Below are positions 1 to 8,713 of a stretch of 64,000 nucleotides of DNA, piece by piece (the first letter of the stretch is position 1; each line of letters opens with the position of its first letter). Location of the stretch: the NCBI RefSeq assembly GCF_008386395.1, contig NZ_CP043761.1, forward strand, positions 3,286,001-3,350,000. Direction: 5' to 3'. The position numbers and the translations under genes were made by a program. This DNA is from Paenibacillus sp. 37. Lineage in GTDB: Bacteria > Bacillota > Bacilli > Paenibacillales > Paenibacillaceae. The notes below the pieces were generated by a model. The model did not search any database. It was not told the origin of the DNA and saw nothing but the letters and a program-made list of their open reading frames with translations.

Positions 1-238
1 TGTTCGAATATCCGACACGGGCATTGGAATTCCCCTGGAAGATCAGAAGCGTATATTCGACCGTTTTTTCAAGGCAGATCGTTCCCACAGCCGCAAATAT
101 GACGGGAGTGGCATGGGACTTGCTATCGTTAAACAGATCGTGTCCCTTCATCAGGGTGACATCCGAGTGGAAAGCGAACCTGGTCAAGGCACGACCTTTA
201 TGATCACGTTGCCCATACATCCACCAACGGATAGTTAG
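1..238 (+). CDS. Sensor histidine kinase, C-terminal end (partial)
   Basis: The window opens inside a histidine kinase ATPase domain. Frame 2 reads a G1 box (ISDTGIGI), an F-box region (IFDRFFKADRSHS) and a G2 box (GSGMGLAIVKQI), and stops at TAG 236-238. It is nearly identical to the end of the kinase at 7158-8519, so the two are paralogues. The rest of the gene, and presumably its response regulator, lie to the left. A strong terminator follows at 299-350. The kinase would phosphorylate an OmpR-type regulator that may act on the repeat operators at 355, 1458 and 8598 (inference). Confidence 0.93.
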   Translation, partial: VRISDTGIGIPLEDQKRIFDRFFKADRSHSRKYDGSGMGLAIVKQIVSLHQGDIRVESEPGQGTTFMITLPIHPPTDS

Positions 239-298
239 GCTCACAGGATAGGGTCAATGAATAGAATATCCATCGGATTATCTAAACCGAATGTTCTT

Positions 299-350
299 GT
301 CCTATGTAACATGCAAGCTTCCTTGTATGTTACATAGGACATTTTTTTTT
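299..350 (+). terminator. Intrinsic terminator after the partial kinase
   Basis: A 19-bp inverted repeat (299-317 with 322-340, one G-U pair) with a 4-nt loop, followed by a run of T to position 350. It separates the first two-component system from the hydrolase genes. Confidence 0.92.
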
Positions 351-354
351 GCTT

Positions 355-396
355 GTTCATACTCCGTTCATATTCCGGTCATGGGGAGTACATCTT
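355..396 (+). promoter_or_regulatory. Site A: triple 11-bp direct-repeat operator
   Basis: GTTCAT at 355-360, GTTCAT at 366-371 and GGTCAT at 377-382 repeat with an exact 11-bp period. After a fixed gap comes GGGGAGTACATCTT (383-396). The same layout occurs at 1458 and 8598. Direct repeats spaced by about one helical turn are typical of OmpR/PhoB-type winged-helix regulators. The regulator at 6487 or its unseen paralogue is the likely binder. The gene start at 457 is 61 nt downstream. Confidence 0.75.
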
Positions 397-456
397 TCTT
401 GATTAGGATTTCTTAAGCAGCCTACCAGGCTAATATACAGATGAGGATAGGAGCAG

Positions 457-1443
457 ATGAATGTGAATCAACAAACAGACAAAGAAGTTCAGAGTAAAAG
501 CAAAACCAAAAAAGTGTTAAGCATTTTGTTTAAAGTACTATGCGCAATCATTTTAGCAATTTTACTTTTTGTAGCTACCGTATATACCGTCAATAAAATC
601 AGCAGTTATTCGGAGCAAAAAAGAATGGAGCCTTATGGTCAACATGTATCCGTGGATGGGAAAAATATGAATGTGTTCATTCAAGGCGAAGGCGAGGAAA
701 CGATTGTGCTTCTGCCTGGTTTTGGAACAGCGTCACCTGCACTTGATTTTAAGCCCCTTATCTCGGAGCTAGCCCCATATTATAAAGTCGTCGTGGTTGA
801 ACCTTTTGGTTATGGATTAAGTGATCAGACCGAAAGGGAACGCAGTACGGCAAATATCGTCAGTGAAATCCACGAAGCGTTACAGAGTCTACATATTGAT
901 CGTTATATCTTGATGGGTCATTCCATTTCGGGAATCTATAGTCTGGATTATGTGAACAAATATGCAGATGAAGTAAGTGCATACGTTGGGCTGGACACCA
1001 GTGTTCCAGCGATTAGTGAACAGAAGGTTGAAGCATCAGAAATCGTACCGATTCAATGGTACCGTAACTTGGGTTTCCCGCGTTTGCAATTGAAATTGAG
1101 TGATGATCCATATGCTGGGCTCCCGTATGATGAACAAACCAAAGAACAATTGAACATTTTGATACAAAAGAACATGTTTAATTCAACTCAATTAAACGAG
1201 ATTGTAAGCATGTATTCCAATTTTAAAGCAGCTGAACAGTTAACGTTCCCAGTCGATCTCCCGATTCTTTTCTTTGTTCAAAAGAATCATCCTGCAGTGG
1301 ACAATTGGGTTCCCGAACATGAGAAGTTAATAGAGAACTCTGCGCGTGGTGAAGTGGTGCTACTGGAAGCAAATCATTATCTATACCGTTCCCATGCCAA
1401 AGAAATCGCTGAAAAATTCAGGGGGTTTATGACGCAACGGTAA
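457..1443 (+). CDS. Membrane-anchored alpha/beta hydrolase (copy 1)
   Basis: Alpha/beta-hydrolase-fold protein of 328 residues. A basic N-terminus and one hydrophobic segment (about 20-46) suggest an N-in signal anchor with the catalytic domain outside the cell. The nucleophile elbow is GHSISG with Ser156, the oxyanion-side strand reads LLPGFG (85-90), and the likely catalytic His is about 307 (EANHYL). It is a close paralogue of the proteins at 1570 and 10901. AGGAG (449-453) sits only 3 nt before ATG 457, and GAGG further upstream could also serve. Operator site A lies upstream. The substrate is unknown; an ester or amide in the envelope or environment is the best guess. Confidence 0.85.
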   Translation: MNVNQQTDKEVQSKSKTKKVLSILFKVLCAIILAILLFVATVYTVNKISSYSEQKRMEPYGQHVSVDGKNMNVFIQGEGEETIVLLPGFGTASPALDFKPLISELAPYYKVVVVEPFGYGLSDQTERERSTANIVSEIHEALQSLHIDRYILMGHSISGIYSLDYVNKYADEVSAYVGLDTSVPAISEQKVEASEIVPIQWYRNLGFPRLQLKLSDDPYAGLPYDEQTKEQLNILIQKNMFNSTQLNEIVSMYSNFKAAEQLTFPVDLPILFFVQKNHPAVDNWVPEHEKLIENSARGEVVLLEANHYLYRSHAKEIAEKFRGFMTQR

Positions 1444-1457
1444 ATATTAATTAGCTT

Positions 1458-1499
1458 GTTCATATTCAGTTCATATTGACGTCACGGGGAGTACATCTT
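1458..1499 (+). promoter_or_regulatory. Site B: triple 11-bp direct-repeat operator
   Basis: GTTCAT 1458-1463, GTTCAT 1469-1474 and CGTCAC 1480-1485, again 11 bp apart, followed by GGGGAGTACATCTT at 1486-1499 with the same spacing as site A. It lies between the two hydrolase genes, so the second gene probably has its own promoter. Confidence 0.75.
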
Positions 1500-1569
1500 C
1501 CTTGGATAAGATTTCATTAACGGCAATGAAGCAAGTCCAATAAGCGGTTCAAGACAGGAGAAGATCAGC

Positions 1570-2553
1570 GTGACACAACCAGAAGGAAAGAAAGCCAAGA
1601 ATAGTACCAGGGCCAAGAAGGTACGAAATATTATACTTAAAATACTAGGAGCAATCTTAATTGCCATTGTTCTATTTCTGGGTATTGTTTATATCACAAA
1701 TGTAATCAGCAGTAATTCTGAGGCGAAAAAGATCGAGTCTTACGGTCAGCATGTATCTGTAGACGGGAAAAATATGAATGTGCTCATTCAGGGTGAAGGC
1801 AAGGAAACGATTGTGTTTCTGCCCGGTTATGGAACAGCAACACCAGTGCTTGATTTCAAGTTGCTTATTGATGAATTATCTCCATATTACAAAGTGGTTG
1901 CTGTTGAGCCATTCGGTTATGGATTAAGTGATGAAACTGAAAAAGAAAGAACCACAGAGAATATCGTAAGTGAAATTCATGAAGCTCTGCAACAACTGGA
2001 TATTCAGCATTACATGCTCATGGGTCACTCCATTGCGGGCATTTACGGCATTGATTATGTGAACAAATATCCGGATGAGGTAACTGCTTTTGTCGGTATT
2101 GATAGCAGTGTATCCACCCAACCAAGTATTACAGATGCAAAGTTCCCATTAAAAACATTCGCTTTCCTCAGAAATACAGGTCTCTTAAGATTAATGATGA
2201 AAGTGGGTGCAGACCCCTATGAGGGACTTGCGTTCGATGAACAGACGGTTGAGCAAATGAGAATGATCTCGAATAAAAACATGTATAATCCCACGTCATT
2301 AAACGAGATGGAACATATTTATTCCAATTTTAAAGGTGCACAAGGTTTAAGCTTCCCTAAAGATCTTCCACTTCTTCTCTTTGTACAAGCGAATAATGAA
2401 GGTGTAGAAGGATGGATACCGCTGCATGAAGGGCAGATCAAAGATTCGGTACATGGGAAAGTGATTACAATGGATGGTTCACATTATTTACATCACACTC
2501 AATTCAAAAAAATTGCTGAAGACTTTAGAGCTTTTATGAACGAAGCGAAGTAA
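1570..2553 (+). CDS. Membrane-anchored alpha/beta hydrolase (copy 2)
   Basis: A 327-residue paralogue of the preceding gene with the same plan: basic N-terminus, hydrophobic anchor about 20-46, then an alpha/beta-hydrolase domain. The elbow is GHSIAG (Ser154), the oxyanion strand FLPGYG, and the likely catalytic His about 305 (GSHYLHH). Translation starts at GTG 1570, with AGGAG at 1556-1560 (9-nt spacing). Site B lies upstream, and 128 nt without a clear terminator separate it from the next gene. Tandem duplication with copy 1 is evident from shared blocks such as SVDGKNMNV. Substrate not identified. Confidence 0.85.
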   Translation: MTQPEGKKAKNSTRAKKVRNIILKILGAILIAIVLFLGIVYITNVISSNSEAKKIESYGQHVSVDGKNMNVLIQGEGKETIVFLPGYGTATPVLDFKLLIDELSPYYKVVAVEPFGYGLSDETEKERTTENIVSEIHEALQQLDIQHYMLMGHSIAGIYGIDYVNKYPDEVTAFVGIDSSVSTQPSITDAKFPLKTFAFLRNTGLLRLMMKVGADPYEGLAFDEQTVEQMRMISNKNMYNPTSLNEMEHIYSNFKGAQGLSFPKDLPLLLFVQANNEGVEGWIPLHEGQIKDSVHGKVITMDGSHYLHHTQFKKIAEDFRAFMNEAK

Positions 2554-2681
2554 TTATGGTGTAGACGTACACTCTTTAACTTAACAAGGTGCATGAACGA
2601 ATATGAGAAACCGTCCTGAGAGGCTGTTTTTCCATAATACGATAAATTTGGCCGTTGCCGTGATGAGAGAGAGGAATTCAA

Positions 2682-4136
2682 ATGAGATTATTTGAGATAC
2701 TGTTAGTTCTATCCTGTTTCGCTTTACTCGTAGACCTACTATTTATAAAAAGAAGTGCAAAGAAAGTAGGCTTGGGTTTGGGTATAGGAAGTAGCGTTAT
2801 ATTATTAGTTCAATTGTTTGTTGAGGGATACAGATGGCAGTTGCTTTTGGTATATATCATGACGGCTCTATTCATAATCATCGTTTTATTCAGACATTCC
2901 GAAAAGATGATGAATCTTAAAATAGGGAAGTTCTTGAAATATAGTTTATCTTCCTTAATCGTTATTCTGCTGGTTGGTTCTACTGCCTTGTCTGCATACT
3001 TACCTGTCTTTAATTTGCCGAAGCCGGATGGTCCAGAGAAAGTGGGTACTCAAACCTTTCATTTTACAGATCAGAACAGAGATGAAGTCTTCACTGAAGA
3101 TCAAAGTGATAAGAGGGAACTCATGGTTCAAGTTTGGTACCCTACTGAAAATAGGAATAATATCAAGCGTGACACGCTGTTTCCAAAAGATAAAGAGAGG
3201 TTCAAAAAGTATATTCAGAGCTTCTCTGCTTCTTTAAAACTGCCCGAATTTGTGCTCGACTACTGGAAATATAGTCAAACCAACTCTTATGAAAATGTAG
3301 AAATATTACCTTCTACAAGTCCTTATCCCTTGGTACTGCTATCTCATGGCATGGGAACCAGTAGAGTTCTACAAGCATCACAGGCGGAGAATCTGGCCAG
3401 TCATGGGTTTATCGTGGTCACCATCGATCATACGTATAGCACCTTTGCTACCCTTTTTCCAGATGGCCGTGTAACGGACTATAAAAAAAGTACGACTACA
3501 CTAGATGAACGTACAAAAACAGGGGATATATGGACGAAAGACGTGGAATTTGTAATCGATCAAATCGAAAAGCTGAATTCAGGTGCAATCGAAAGTCAAT
3601 TTAAAGGGAAGATCGATCTAGATCACATCGGCGCGATGGGGCATTCTTTTGGGGGTGCAACTGCGTTTAATGCAACGTATTTAGATCAGAGAATCAAGGC
3701 CGGGGTTAATATGGATGGGTCACTATATGAAGTGGAAAATAGAGATGATATAAATAAGCCGTTTATGTTCATCCGATCGGGAAATTTTGAAGACTGGTTA
3801 GCCAATTTTGAAGCGGATAGAAATTCCGATGATGAAGTAACTAAATTTCTTTCAGATGAGCTGCACATTATGAAAAATGTTATCAATCATGGGGGAAATG
3901 TGATTTATATAGAAGGAACCCAGCACTTCAATTTCACGGACCTTCAGTTCTATTCGGAGCTGGTTAAACTGTCCGGGATCACAGGAGACATCAATGGTAA
4001 AAGAGGATCAAACATCGTAAATCAATATGTACTCGATTTCTTTAACAAGCAGCTGAAAGGAACGGGTGGAAATCTGATTCAGGGACCGAGCGACATGTAT
4101 CCAGAAGTGAAATTTATAGATCCTAAGGAACTTTAA
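2682..4136 (+). CDS. PAF-acetylhydrolase-like membrane hydrolase
   Basis: A 484-residue protein with three to four N-terminal membrane helices (about 4-22, 30-48, 52-70, 86-108) and an extracellular alpha/beta-hydrolase domain resembling the platelet-activating-factor acetylhydrolase/dienelactone hydrolase group. An oxyanion segment SHGMG lies near 221-225, the nucleophile elbow is GHSFGG with Ser322, and the likely His is about 419 (TQHFNF). Start ATG 2682 has AGAGAGGA upstream. It lies 36 nt before the beta-lactamase-fold gene and is probably cotranscribed with it. Family members cleave short acyl or oxidised phospholipid esters; the substrate here is unknown. Confidence 0.82.
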   Translation: MRLFEILLVLSCFALLVDLLFIKRSAKKVGLGLGIGSSVILLVQLFVEGYRWQLLLVYIMTALFIIIVLFRHSEKMMNLKIGKFLKYSLSSLIVILLVGSTALSAYLPVFNLPKPDGPEKVGTQTFHFTDQNRDEVFTEDQSDKRELMVQVWYPTENRNNIKRDTLFPKDKERFKKYIQSFSASLKLPEFVLDYWKYSQTNSYENVEILPSTSPYPLVLLSHGMGTSRVLQASQAENLASHGFIVVTIDHTYSTFATLFPDGRVTDYKKSTTTLDERTKTGDIWTKDVEFVIDQIEKLNSGAIESQFKGKIDLDHIGAMGHSFGGATAFNATYLDQRIKAGVNMDGSLYEVENRDDINKPFMFIRSGNFEDWLANFEADRNSDDEVTKFLSDELHIMKNVINHGGNVIYIEGTQHFNFTDLQFYSELVKLSGITGDINGKRGSNIVNQYVLDFFNKQLKGTGGNLIQGPSDMYPEVKFIDPKEL

Positions 4137-4172
4137 ACGACCAAAACACTTAAAATTCAGGAGATGATGTGA

Positions 4173-6260
4173 ATGGGACGACAAAAGAGAAAACGCACTT
4201 CAATCGCCATGTTCACTATGGCATTAATGATGTTAGCTCCAATGTCTGCAATGGCCGCGCCTGCTACAAGTAGCAGTGATTTTACGTATGAAGCAACCAA
4301 GAAAACGGTGATGGAGAAAGCCGAGTTACTCACCGAGAAACATGGAATTACAAGCCTGCAATATGCCCTTATCGATGGTGGCGAGATTGTGGTGTCCGGT
4401 CAGACGGGTAAAAACGATAAAAACAACAAGGTACCTCTTACGTCGGATACGATCTATGGCATAGGATCAACGAGTAAAATGTTCCTCACAGCTTCTGTAA
4501 TGAAGTTAGTTGACGAAGGCAAGGTGGATTTGGATCTGCCTGTTGTGAACTATATACCTGATTTTCAGATGAAAGATCATCGCTACAAACAAATCACACC
4601 ACGCATGCTGTTGAATCATTCTTCCGGTCTGCTAGGCAGCACGGGCAGCAATGCCACATTGTACGGGGATAATGATACGTACTCACATGATACGTTTCTA
4701 GAGCAATTGGCGAGTCAAAACCTGAAGGCAGATCCCGGAGCGTTCTCGGTGTATAGTAACGATGGGTTTACGTTATCCGAGATTATGGTTGAACGTGTTA
4801 GCGGCATGAGTTTTACAGCTTTTATACACCAATATATTACGGAACCTTTGGACATGAAACATACCAAAACACCACAGGATGTGGTTGACACGGCAGCAAT
4901 GGCGGGAATCTATTCTCCTATGTATGAGGGTCAGCTTCCACAAGAGAATTATAATGTTATCGCTACTGGCGGCATATATTCTACCGCTGAAGATCTTGCG
5001 AAGTTTTCACAAATCTTCACGGGAGAGGTCCAAGGCATTCTTACCGATAAGTCTGTAGAAGCCATAGCGCAAGAAGAGTACAAAAAAGGCATGTGGCCAG
5101 AGGATGGGGATACGTCTATATCTTATGGTTTAGGGTGGGATAGTGTAAATCTGTACCCATTCAGTGAATATGGTATCAAGGCAGTAACAAAAGGTGGAGA
5201 TACCATATCATATCATTCATCATTAGTCGTACTGCCGGAATACAATCTGGCTGCAGCCGTTACCTCATCAGGTGGGACAAGTGCCAAAGATCAGTTCATT
5301 GCGAGTGAATTATTACTCAGCGCACTTGAGGAAAAGGGGATTATTACAGAACGGAAGCCGGAAAAATCGTTTGGTGTGCCTGTGAAGGCAGATATACCTA
5401 AAGAAATAGCCACGAATGCAGGTATATATGGAGGCAATAATTCGGTTAAGAAGATCGAAATGAATACTGCTGGACAAATGACTGTATCCACACCCGCAGC
5501 TCCAAGTGATTCGGCTCAAAAATACACCTATGCAGCGGATGGTACTTTTGTTAACGATGAGGGCACGGAAAAGTTGAAATTTGTTAAGGAGAAGAATGGA
5601 AGGACTTATCTGTGGTATCGATCTTATATATCCTTACCAGGACTTGGACAATTGGCTTTCTCCGAATATAAAATGGAGAAACTGGGAGCCAATGAATTAT
5701 CCCAGGATATTACGGCCTCATGGGAGCAGCGTGAAGGTAAGAAATATTACCTGGTGAATGAGAAATATACATCAACGGTTTATCTCAATTCGACACCAAT
5801 TCTCCCGATTCATTTGGACAAAGAGACCCCGGGATATATATCCAATATTAAGATTATTGGAGCAAACGAAGCAGTCACGGAGCTGCAAATCCCTGGCCTG
5901 GCTGGACGTGATACAAAGGAGATTTATTTTGCTGAAAAGAACGGAGTAGAGTACATTACAGCCGTTGGTAGCATATACGCCAGTGAGAAAATGGTACAAC
6001 CACTCTATTCGGGTAAACAATCTCTAGTAACGATTCAAGCAGATGGATATGCCAGATGGTATTCGATACCAGCAACGGTGAAAGGAAAAGTCATGACGGT
6101 TAAAATGCCTGCAACTGGCGCCTTTGCTGTATATGATCAGAAGGGTGTTTGTATTAATCACACCGTAGTCAGCGGTAAGAATGAGGTTGTTTTACCAGAA
6201 AACGGCCGCATTGTATTTGCAGGTGACGTGGATTCCACATTTGAAATTTCATTAAAATAG
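4173..6260 (+). CDS. Secreted beta-lactamase-fold serine hydrolase (copy 1)
   Basis: A 695-residue exported protein of the class C beta-lactamase/PBP-like family. The signal peptide has a basic start, a hydrophobic core and an AMA-AP cleavage region near residue 28. Catalytic motifs are all present: S99-T-S-K102, Y194-S-N196 and K340-G-G342. Residues after about 400 form an extra beta-rich C-terminal domain shared with the paralogues at 8714 and 55869. AGGAG 4159-4163 precedes ATG 4173 by 9 nt. A terminator at 6299 closes the unit. Relatives include D-Ala esterases and peptidases (FmtA, PBP4*) as well as lactamases, so antibiotic hydrolysis should not be assumed. Confidence 0.88.
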   Translation: MGRQKRKRTSIAMFTMALMMLAPMSAMAAPATSSSDFTYEATKKTVMEKAELLTEKHGITSLQYALIDGGEIVVSGQTGKNDKNNKVPLTSDTIYGIGSTSKMFLTASVMKLVDEGKVDLDLPVVNYIPDFQMKDHRYKQITPRMLLNHSSGLLGSTGSNATLYGDNDTYSHDTFLEQLASQNLKADPGAFSVYSNDGFTLSEIMVERVSGMSFTAFIHQYITEPLDMKHTKTPQDVVDTAAMAGIYSPMYEGQLPQENYNVIATGGIYSTAEDLAKFSQIFTGEVQGILTDKSVEAIAQEEYKKGMWPEDGDTSISYGLGWDSVNLYPFSEYGIKAVTKGGDTISYHSSLVVLPEYNLAAAVTSSGGTSAKDQFIASELLLSALEEKGIITERKPEKSFGVPVKADIPKEIATNAGIYGGNNSVKKIEMNTAGQMTVSTPAAPSDSAQKYTYAADGTFVNDEGTEKLKFVKEKNGRTYLWYRSYISLPGLGQLAFSEYKMEKLGANELSQDITASWEQREGKKYYLVNEKYTSTVYLNSTPILPIHLDKETPGYISNIKIIGANEAVTELQIPGLAGRDTKEIYFAEKNGVEYITAVGSIYASEKMVQPLYSGKQSLVTIQADGYARWYSIPATVKGKVMTVKMPATGAFAVYDQKGVCINHTVVSGKNEVVLPENGRIVFAGDVDSTFEISLK

Positions 6261-6298
6261 ATGAATTCTAAAAAGGTAGCATGTTTAATGAAACTAAG

Positions 6299-6331
6299 AA
6301 GGCAGCCGATCAAAGTAATCGGCTGCCTTTG
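6299..6331 (+). terminator. Intrinsic terminator
   Basis: A perfect 12-bp stem (6299-6310 with 6318-6329), 7-nt loop and a short T-rich tail, 38 nt after the stop of the beta-lactamase-fold gene. Confidence 0.85.
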
Positions 6332-6433
6332 TTATATGGGAGCAGCGGGACTTGTTAATGGGATTATGCAAAGAAGAAGATGTATTTATAGTAGAACAGA
6401 GTGATTTCAACCAATGAGGTAAGCATGATTTAG

Positions 6434-6470
6434 AATTCTTCGCTCTTGCTCTTGAAGAATTATTCTTTTT
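6434..6470 (+). terminator. Second hairpin with T run upstream of the response regulator
   Basis: AATTCTTC (6434-6441) pairs with GAAGAATT (6454-6461) and is followed by ATTCTTTTTT ending 2 nt before the AGGAG of the response regulator. It could be a weak terminator or leader attenuator. No GTTCAT repeat operator is visible upstream of this gene. Confidence 0.45.
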
Positions 6471-6486
6471 TAGGAGAGTGGAAACG

Positions 6487-7161
6487 ATGCCTACGATATT
6501 AGTTGCTGACGACGATGCGAACATTCGCAAACTCGTCTGTTTATTTTTGCGCAACGACGGATTTACAACCATCAACGCCGTAGACGGAAAGGAAGCCCTG
6601 GCTATCTATACCTCCACGCCAGTCGATTTGGTTATTCTTGATATTATGATGCCAGTCATGGACGGTTGGGCATTATGCGAGGAACTTCGAAGAGCCAATC
6701 CGGATCTTCCGTTACTCATGTTGACGGCAAGAAACGAGACCTGGGAGAAAGTACAAGCATTTCAGCTAGGGACAGATGACTATATGACGAAGCCATTCGA
6801 TCCGCTTGAGTTAATGGCTCGCGTGAAGGCACTGTTGAAACGATACCGTATAGGTTTAACGCAGACCATCCAATTAGGAAACGTTATTCTGAACCGGCAG
6901 ACTTATAAGGTCCAGAGCGGTACAGAGTCGTTCACCTTGCCGCTTAAAGAGTTCGAATTATTGTATAAACTTGCTGGATTACCGGGACAAGTCTATACGC
7001 GGGAGCAATTAATCGATCAAGTTTGGGGAATTAATTATACTGGTGATGATCGAACGATAGACGTGCATATTAAACGTCTACGCGAACGTTTTGCCGATAT
7101 CTCCGATTTTCGTATCGAAACGGTGCGGGGACTTGGTTACCGGCTAGAGGTGCAGGAGTGA
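6487..7161 (+). CDS. OmpR-family response regulator
   Basis: A 224-residue two-component regulator. The receiver domain has acidic residues D8-D10, the phosphorylation site D52 (VILDIMMP), T80 and K102 (TKPFDP). The C-terminal winged-helix domain runs from about 130, with EFELLYKLA and a recognition region around TIDVHIKRLRERF. A GTG at 6478 would be in frame, but AGGAG at 6472-6476 is only 1 nt from it and 10 nt from ATG 6487, so I choose 6487. The stop overlaps the kinase start by 4 nt. It is the best candidate to bind the 11-bp repeat sites A, B and C (inference). Confidence 0.93.
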   Translation: MPTILVADDDANIRKLVCLFLRNDGFTTINAVDGKEALAIYTSTPVDLVILDIMMPVMDGWALCEELRRANPDLPLLMLTARNETWEKVQAFQLGTDDYMTKPFDPLELMARVKALLKRYRIGLTQTIQLGNVILNRQTYKVQSGTESFTLPLKEFELLYKLAGLPGQVYTREQLIDQVWGINYTGDDRTIDVHIKRLRERFADISDFRIETVRGLGYRLEVQE

Positions 7162-8519
7162 CCGGCTCCCTCTATACACGTGTAGTCCTGACCTTTCTGG
7201 TCTCCGTGATCGGGGGCACAATCCTTTCTTTTCTTGCTACAACCTGGATATTTCAAGATAAATTAAACGAAAACTTACAAGGCTCCTTGCTTGACTTTGG
7301 CCAGGATATCGTCCGCATCTACGAGACATTGCCTCTACGCGAAGCAGAAATGTTTATAAGTGAAATGAAACAACTTAACTCTTACCACATTCGAATCTAT
7401 AAAGCTACGGGTCAGTTTCAATCCTATGGAGAACTTAAAGGACAACATCCTTTCCTAGTAACTACAGAACAAGTAAAGAAAGTGCTGGATGGGGAAAGGG
7501 TCCAAGTTAATGGAATCGATACGATCTTCTTGGGATTGCCGACAAAAACTGAAATAGGAAGCATAGCCATGTTTGTAGAGCCCCTCACTTCCTCTTCCAC
7601 CTCATTTCTTATCAAGTTTGTTGTAACCTTTTTGATTTGTTCCTTGTTAGCAGGAAGCCTATTGATACTAATTGCGGCTATTTTTCTGGTAAGACCGATC
7701 AAAAAATTGACAGAAGCGACCCGGCTTATAGCTGCTGGAGATTTCAACGTTAAGCTTAATATTAAACAAAAGGGTGAGATAGGTACTTTGGCTCGCAGCT
7801 TTGAAGAGATGATGCACGATTTAAAGCAGCTTGAGCAGATGCGCAGGGAATTCGTAGCAAACGTGTCCCATGAAGTTCAGTCTCCGCTTACTTCCATTTC
7901 CGGTTTTGCTATAGCGCTCAAGCAGGTAGACCTCCCGGATGACGAAAGAAGCGATTATCTCGACATTATCATCACTGAAACTGCACGAATGTCCAAAATA
8001 AGTGATAGTCTGCTAAAGCTGAGTTTGCTTGAATCTCAATCATTGCAAATGCGGCTCGCCACGCTCAGTCTGGATGAACAGATCAGACGAGTAATTGTTG
8101 CTATTCAACCCCAATGGTCGGCCCGTAACATTCAGATCGATCTTGATTTGCAGCCCACCCAAATCACGGCCGATTATGACCAGTTAAATCAGGTGTGGAT
8201 CAATATCTTCGGCAATGCCATCAAATTTTCCGAAGATGGTGCCCGAATTAACGTCACGATCAAACAGAATATCAAGAACGTGGCGATCCGCATATCGGAT
8301 TCGGGTATTGGTATTCTCCCGGAAGACCAAAAGCGTATATTTGACCGATTCTTTAAAGCTGATCGTTCCCACAGTCAGAAATATGAAGGAAGCGGTATGG
8401 GACTAGCTATTGTAAAGCAGATCGTCTCGCTTCATCAAGGGGACATCCGGGTGGAGAGCGAATATGGACGAGGAACGACCTTCATAGTCATCTTGCCAAT
8501 CACAACACCCACAGAGTGA
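7158..8519 (+). CDS. Sensor histidine kinase
   Basis: A 453-residue membrane kinase: TM1 about 8-31, extracellular sensor region about 35-148, TM2 about 150-178, HAMP to about 230, then HisKA with H238 in SHEVQSPL. The ATPase domain has an N box (INIFGNAIKF), G1 (ISDSGIGI), an F region and G2 (GSGMGLAIV). The GTG start at 7158 overlaps the regulator stop (GTGA), which indicates translational coupling. The last 75 residues nearly match the kinase at 1-238. The H box has Gln where Arg or Lys is common. The next gene carries operator site C, so autoregulation is not indicated but control of the hydrolases is. Confidence 0.93.
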   Translation: MTGSLYTRVVLTFLVSVIGGTILSFLATTWIFQDKLNENLQGSLLDFGQDIVRIYETLPLREAEMFISEMKQLNSYHIRIYKATGQFQSYGELKGQHPFLVTTEQVKKVLDGERVQVNGIDTIFLGLPTKTEIGSIAMFVEPLTSSSTSFLIKFVVTFLICSLLAGSLLILIAAIFLVRPIKKLTEATRLIAAGDFNVKLNIKQKGEIGTLARSFEEMMHDLKQLEQMRREFVANVSHEVQSPLTSISGFAIALKQVDLPDDERSDYLDIIITETARMSKISDSLLKLSLLESQSLQMRLATLSLDEQIRRVIVAIQPQWSARNIQIDLDLQPTQITADYDQLNQVWINIFGNAIKFSEDGARINVTIKQNIKNVAIRISDSGIGILPEDQKRIFDRFFKADRSHSQKYEGSGMGLAIVKQIVSLHQGDIRVESEYGRGTTFIVILPITTPTE

Positions 8520-8597
8520 TTGGATTTCATGCCTTCACTAGGCTATGACACCCTGTATAAACCTCCTTGCGTATGATGATGCAAACTTTTTTTGCCT

Positions 8598-8639
8598 GTT
8601 CATCCTCCGTTCATGTTGCAGTCATTAGGGGGACATCTT
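8598..8639 (+). promoter_or_regulatory. Site C: triple 11-bp direct-repeat operator
   Basis: GTTCAT 8598-8603, GTTCAT 8609-8614 and AGTCAT 8620-8625 with the same 11-bp period. The ACATCTT box ends at 8639, the same distance as in sites A and B. It lies upstream of the second beta-lactamase-fold gene and argues against the longer in-frame start at 8567. Confidence 0.75.
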
Positions 8640-8713
8640 GGTTTGTTATATTGTCTTTAGCGCCCACGTTATGGTGGCTTAACACAATGATGAAGACAGG
8701 AGTAGATGCAAGA

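Noticed and set aside
4173..6260. Calling the beta-lactamase-fold proteins antibiotic-resistance lactamases
   Set aside because: The motifs are shared with esterases and peptidases, and the large C-terminal domain is atypical for AmpC enzymes.
1..8519. Assembly artefact as cause of the repeated kinase end
   Set aside because: The two kinase ends differ at many codons and their flanks differ fully, so they are true paralogues.
8567..8713. N-terminal extension of the second beta-lactamase-fold gene
   Set aside because: The frame is open, but it would place operator site C inside the gene and put 49 residues before the signal peptide; the paralogue lacks them and ATG 8714 has AGGAG.
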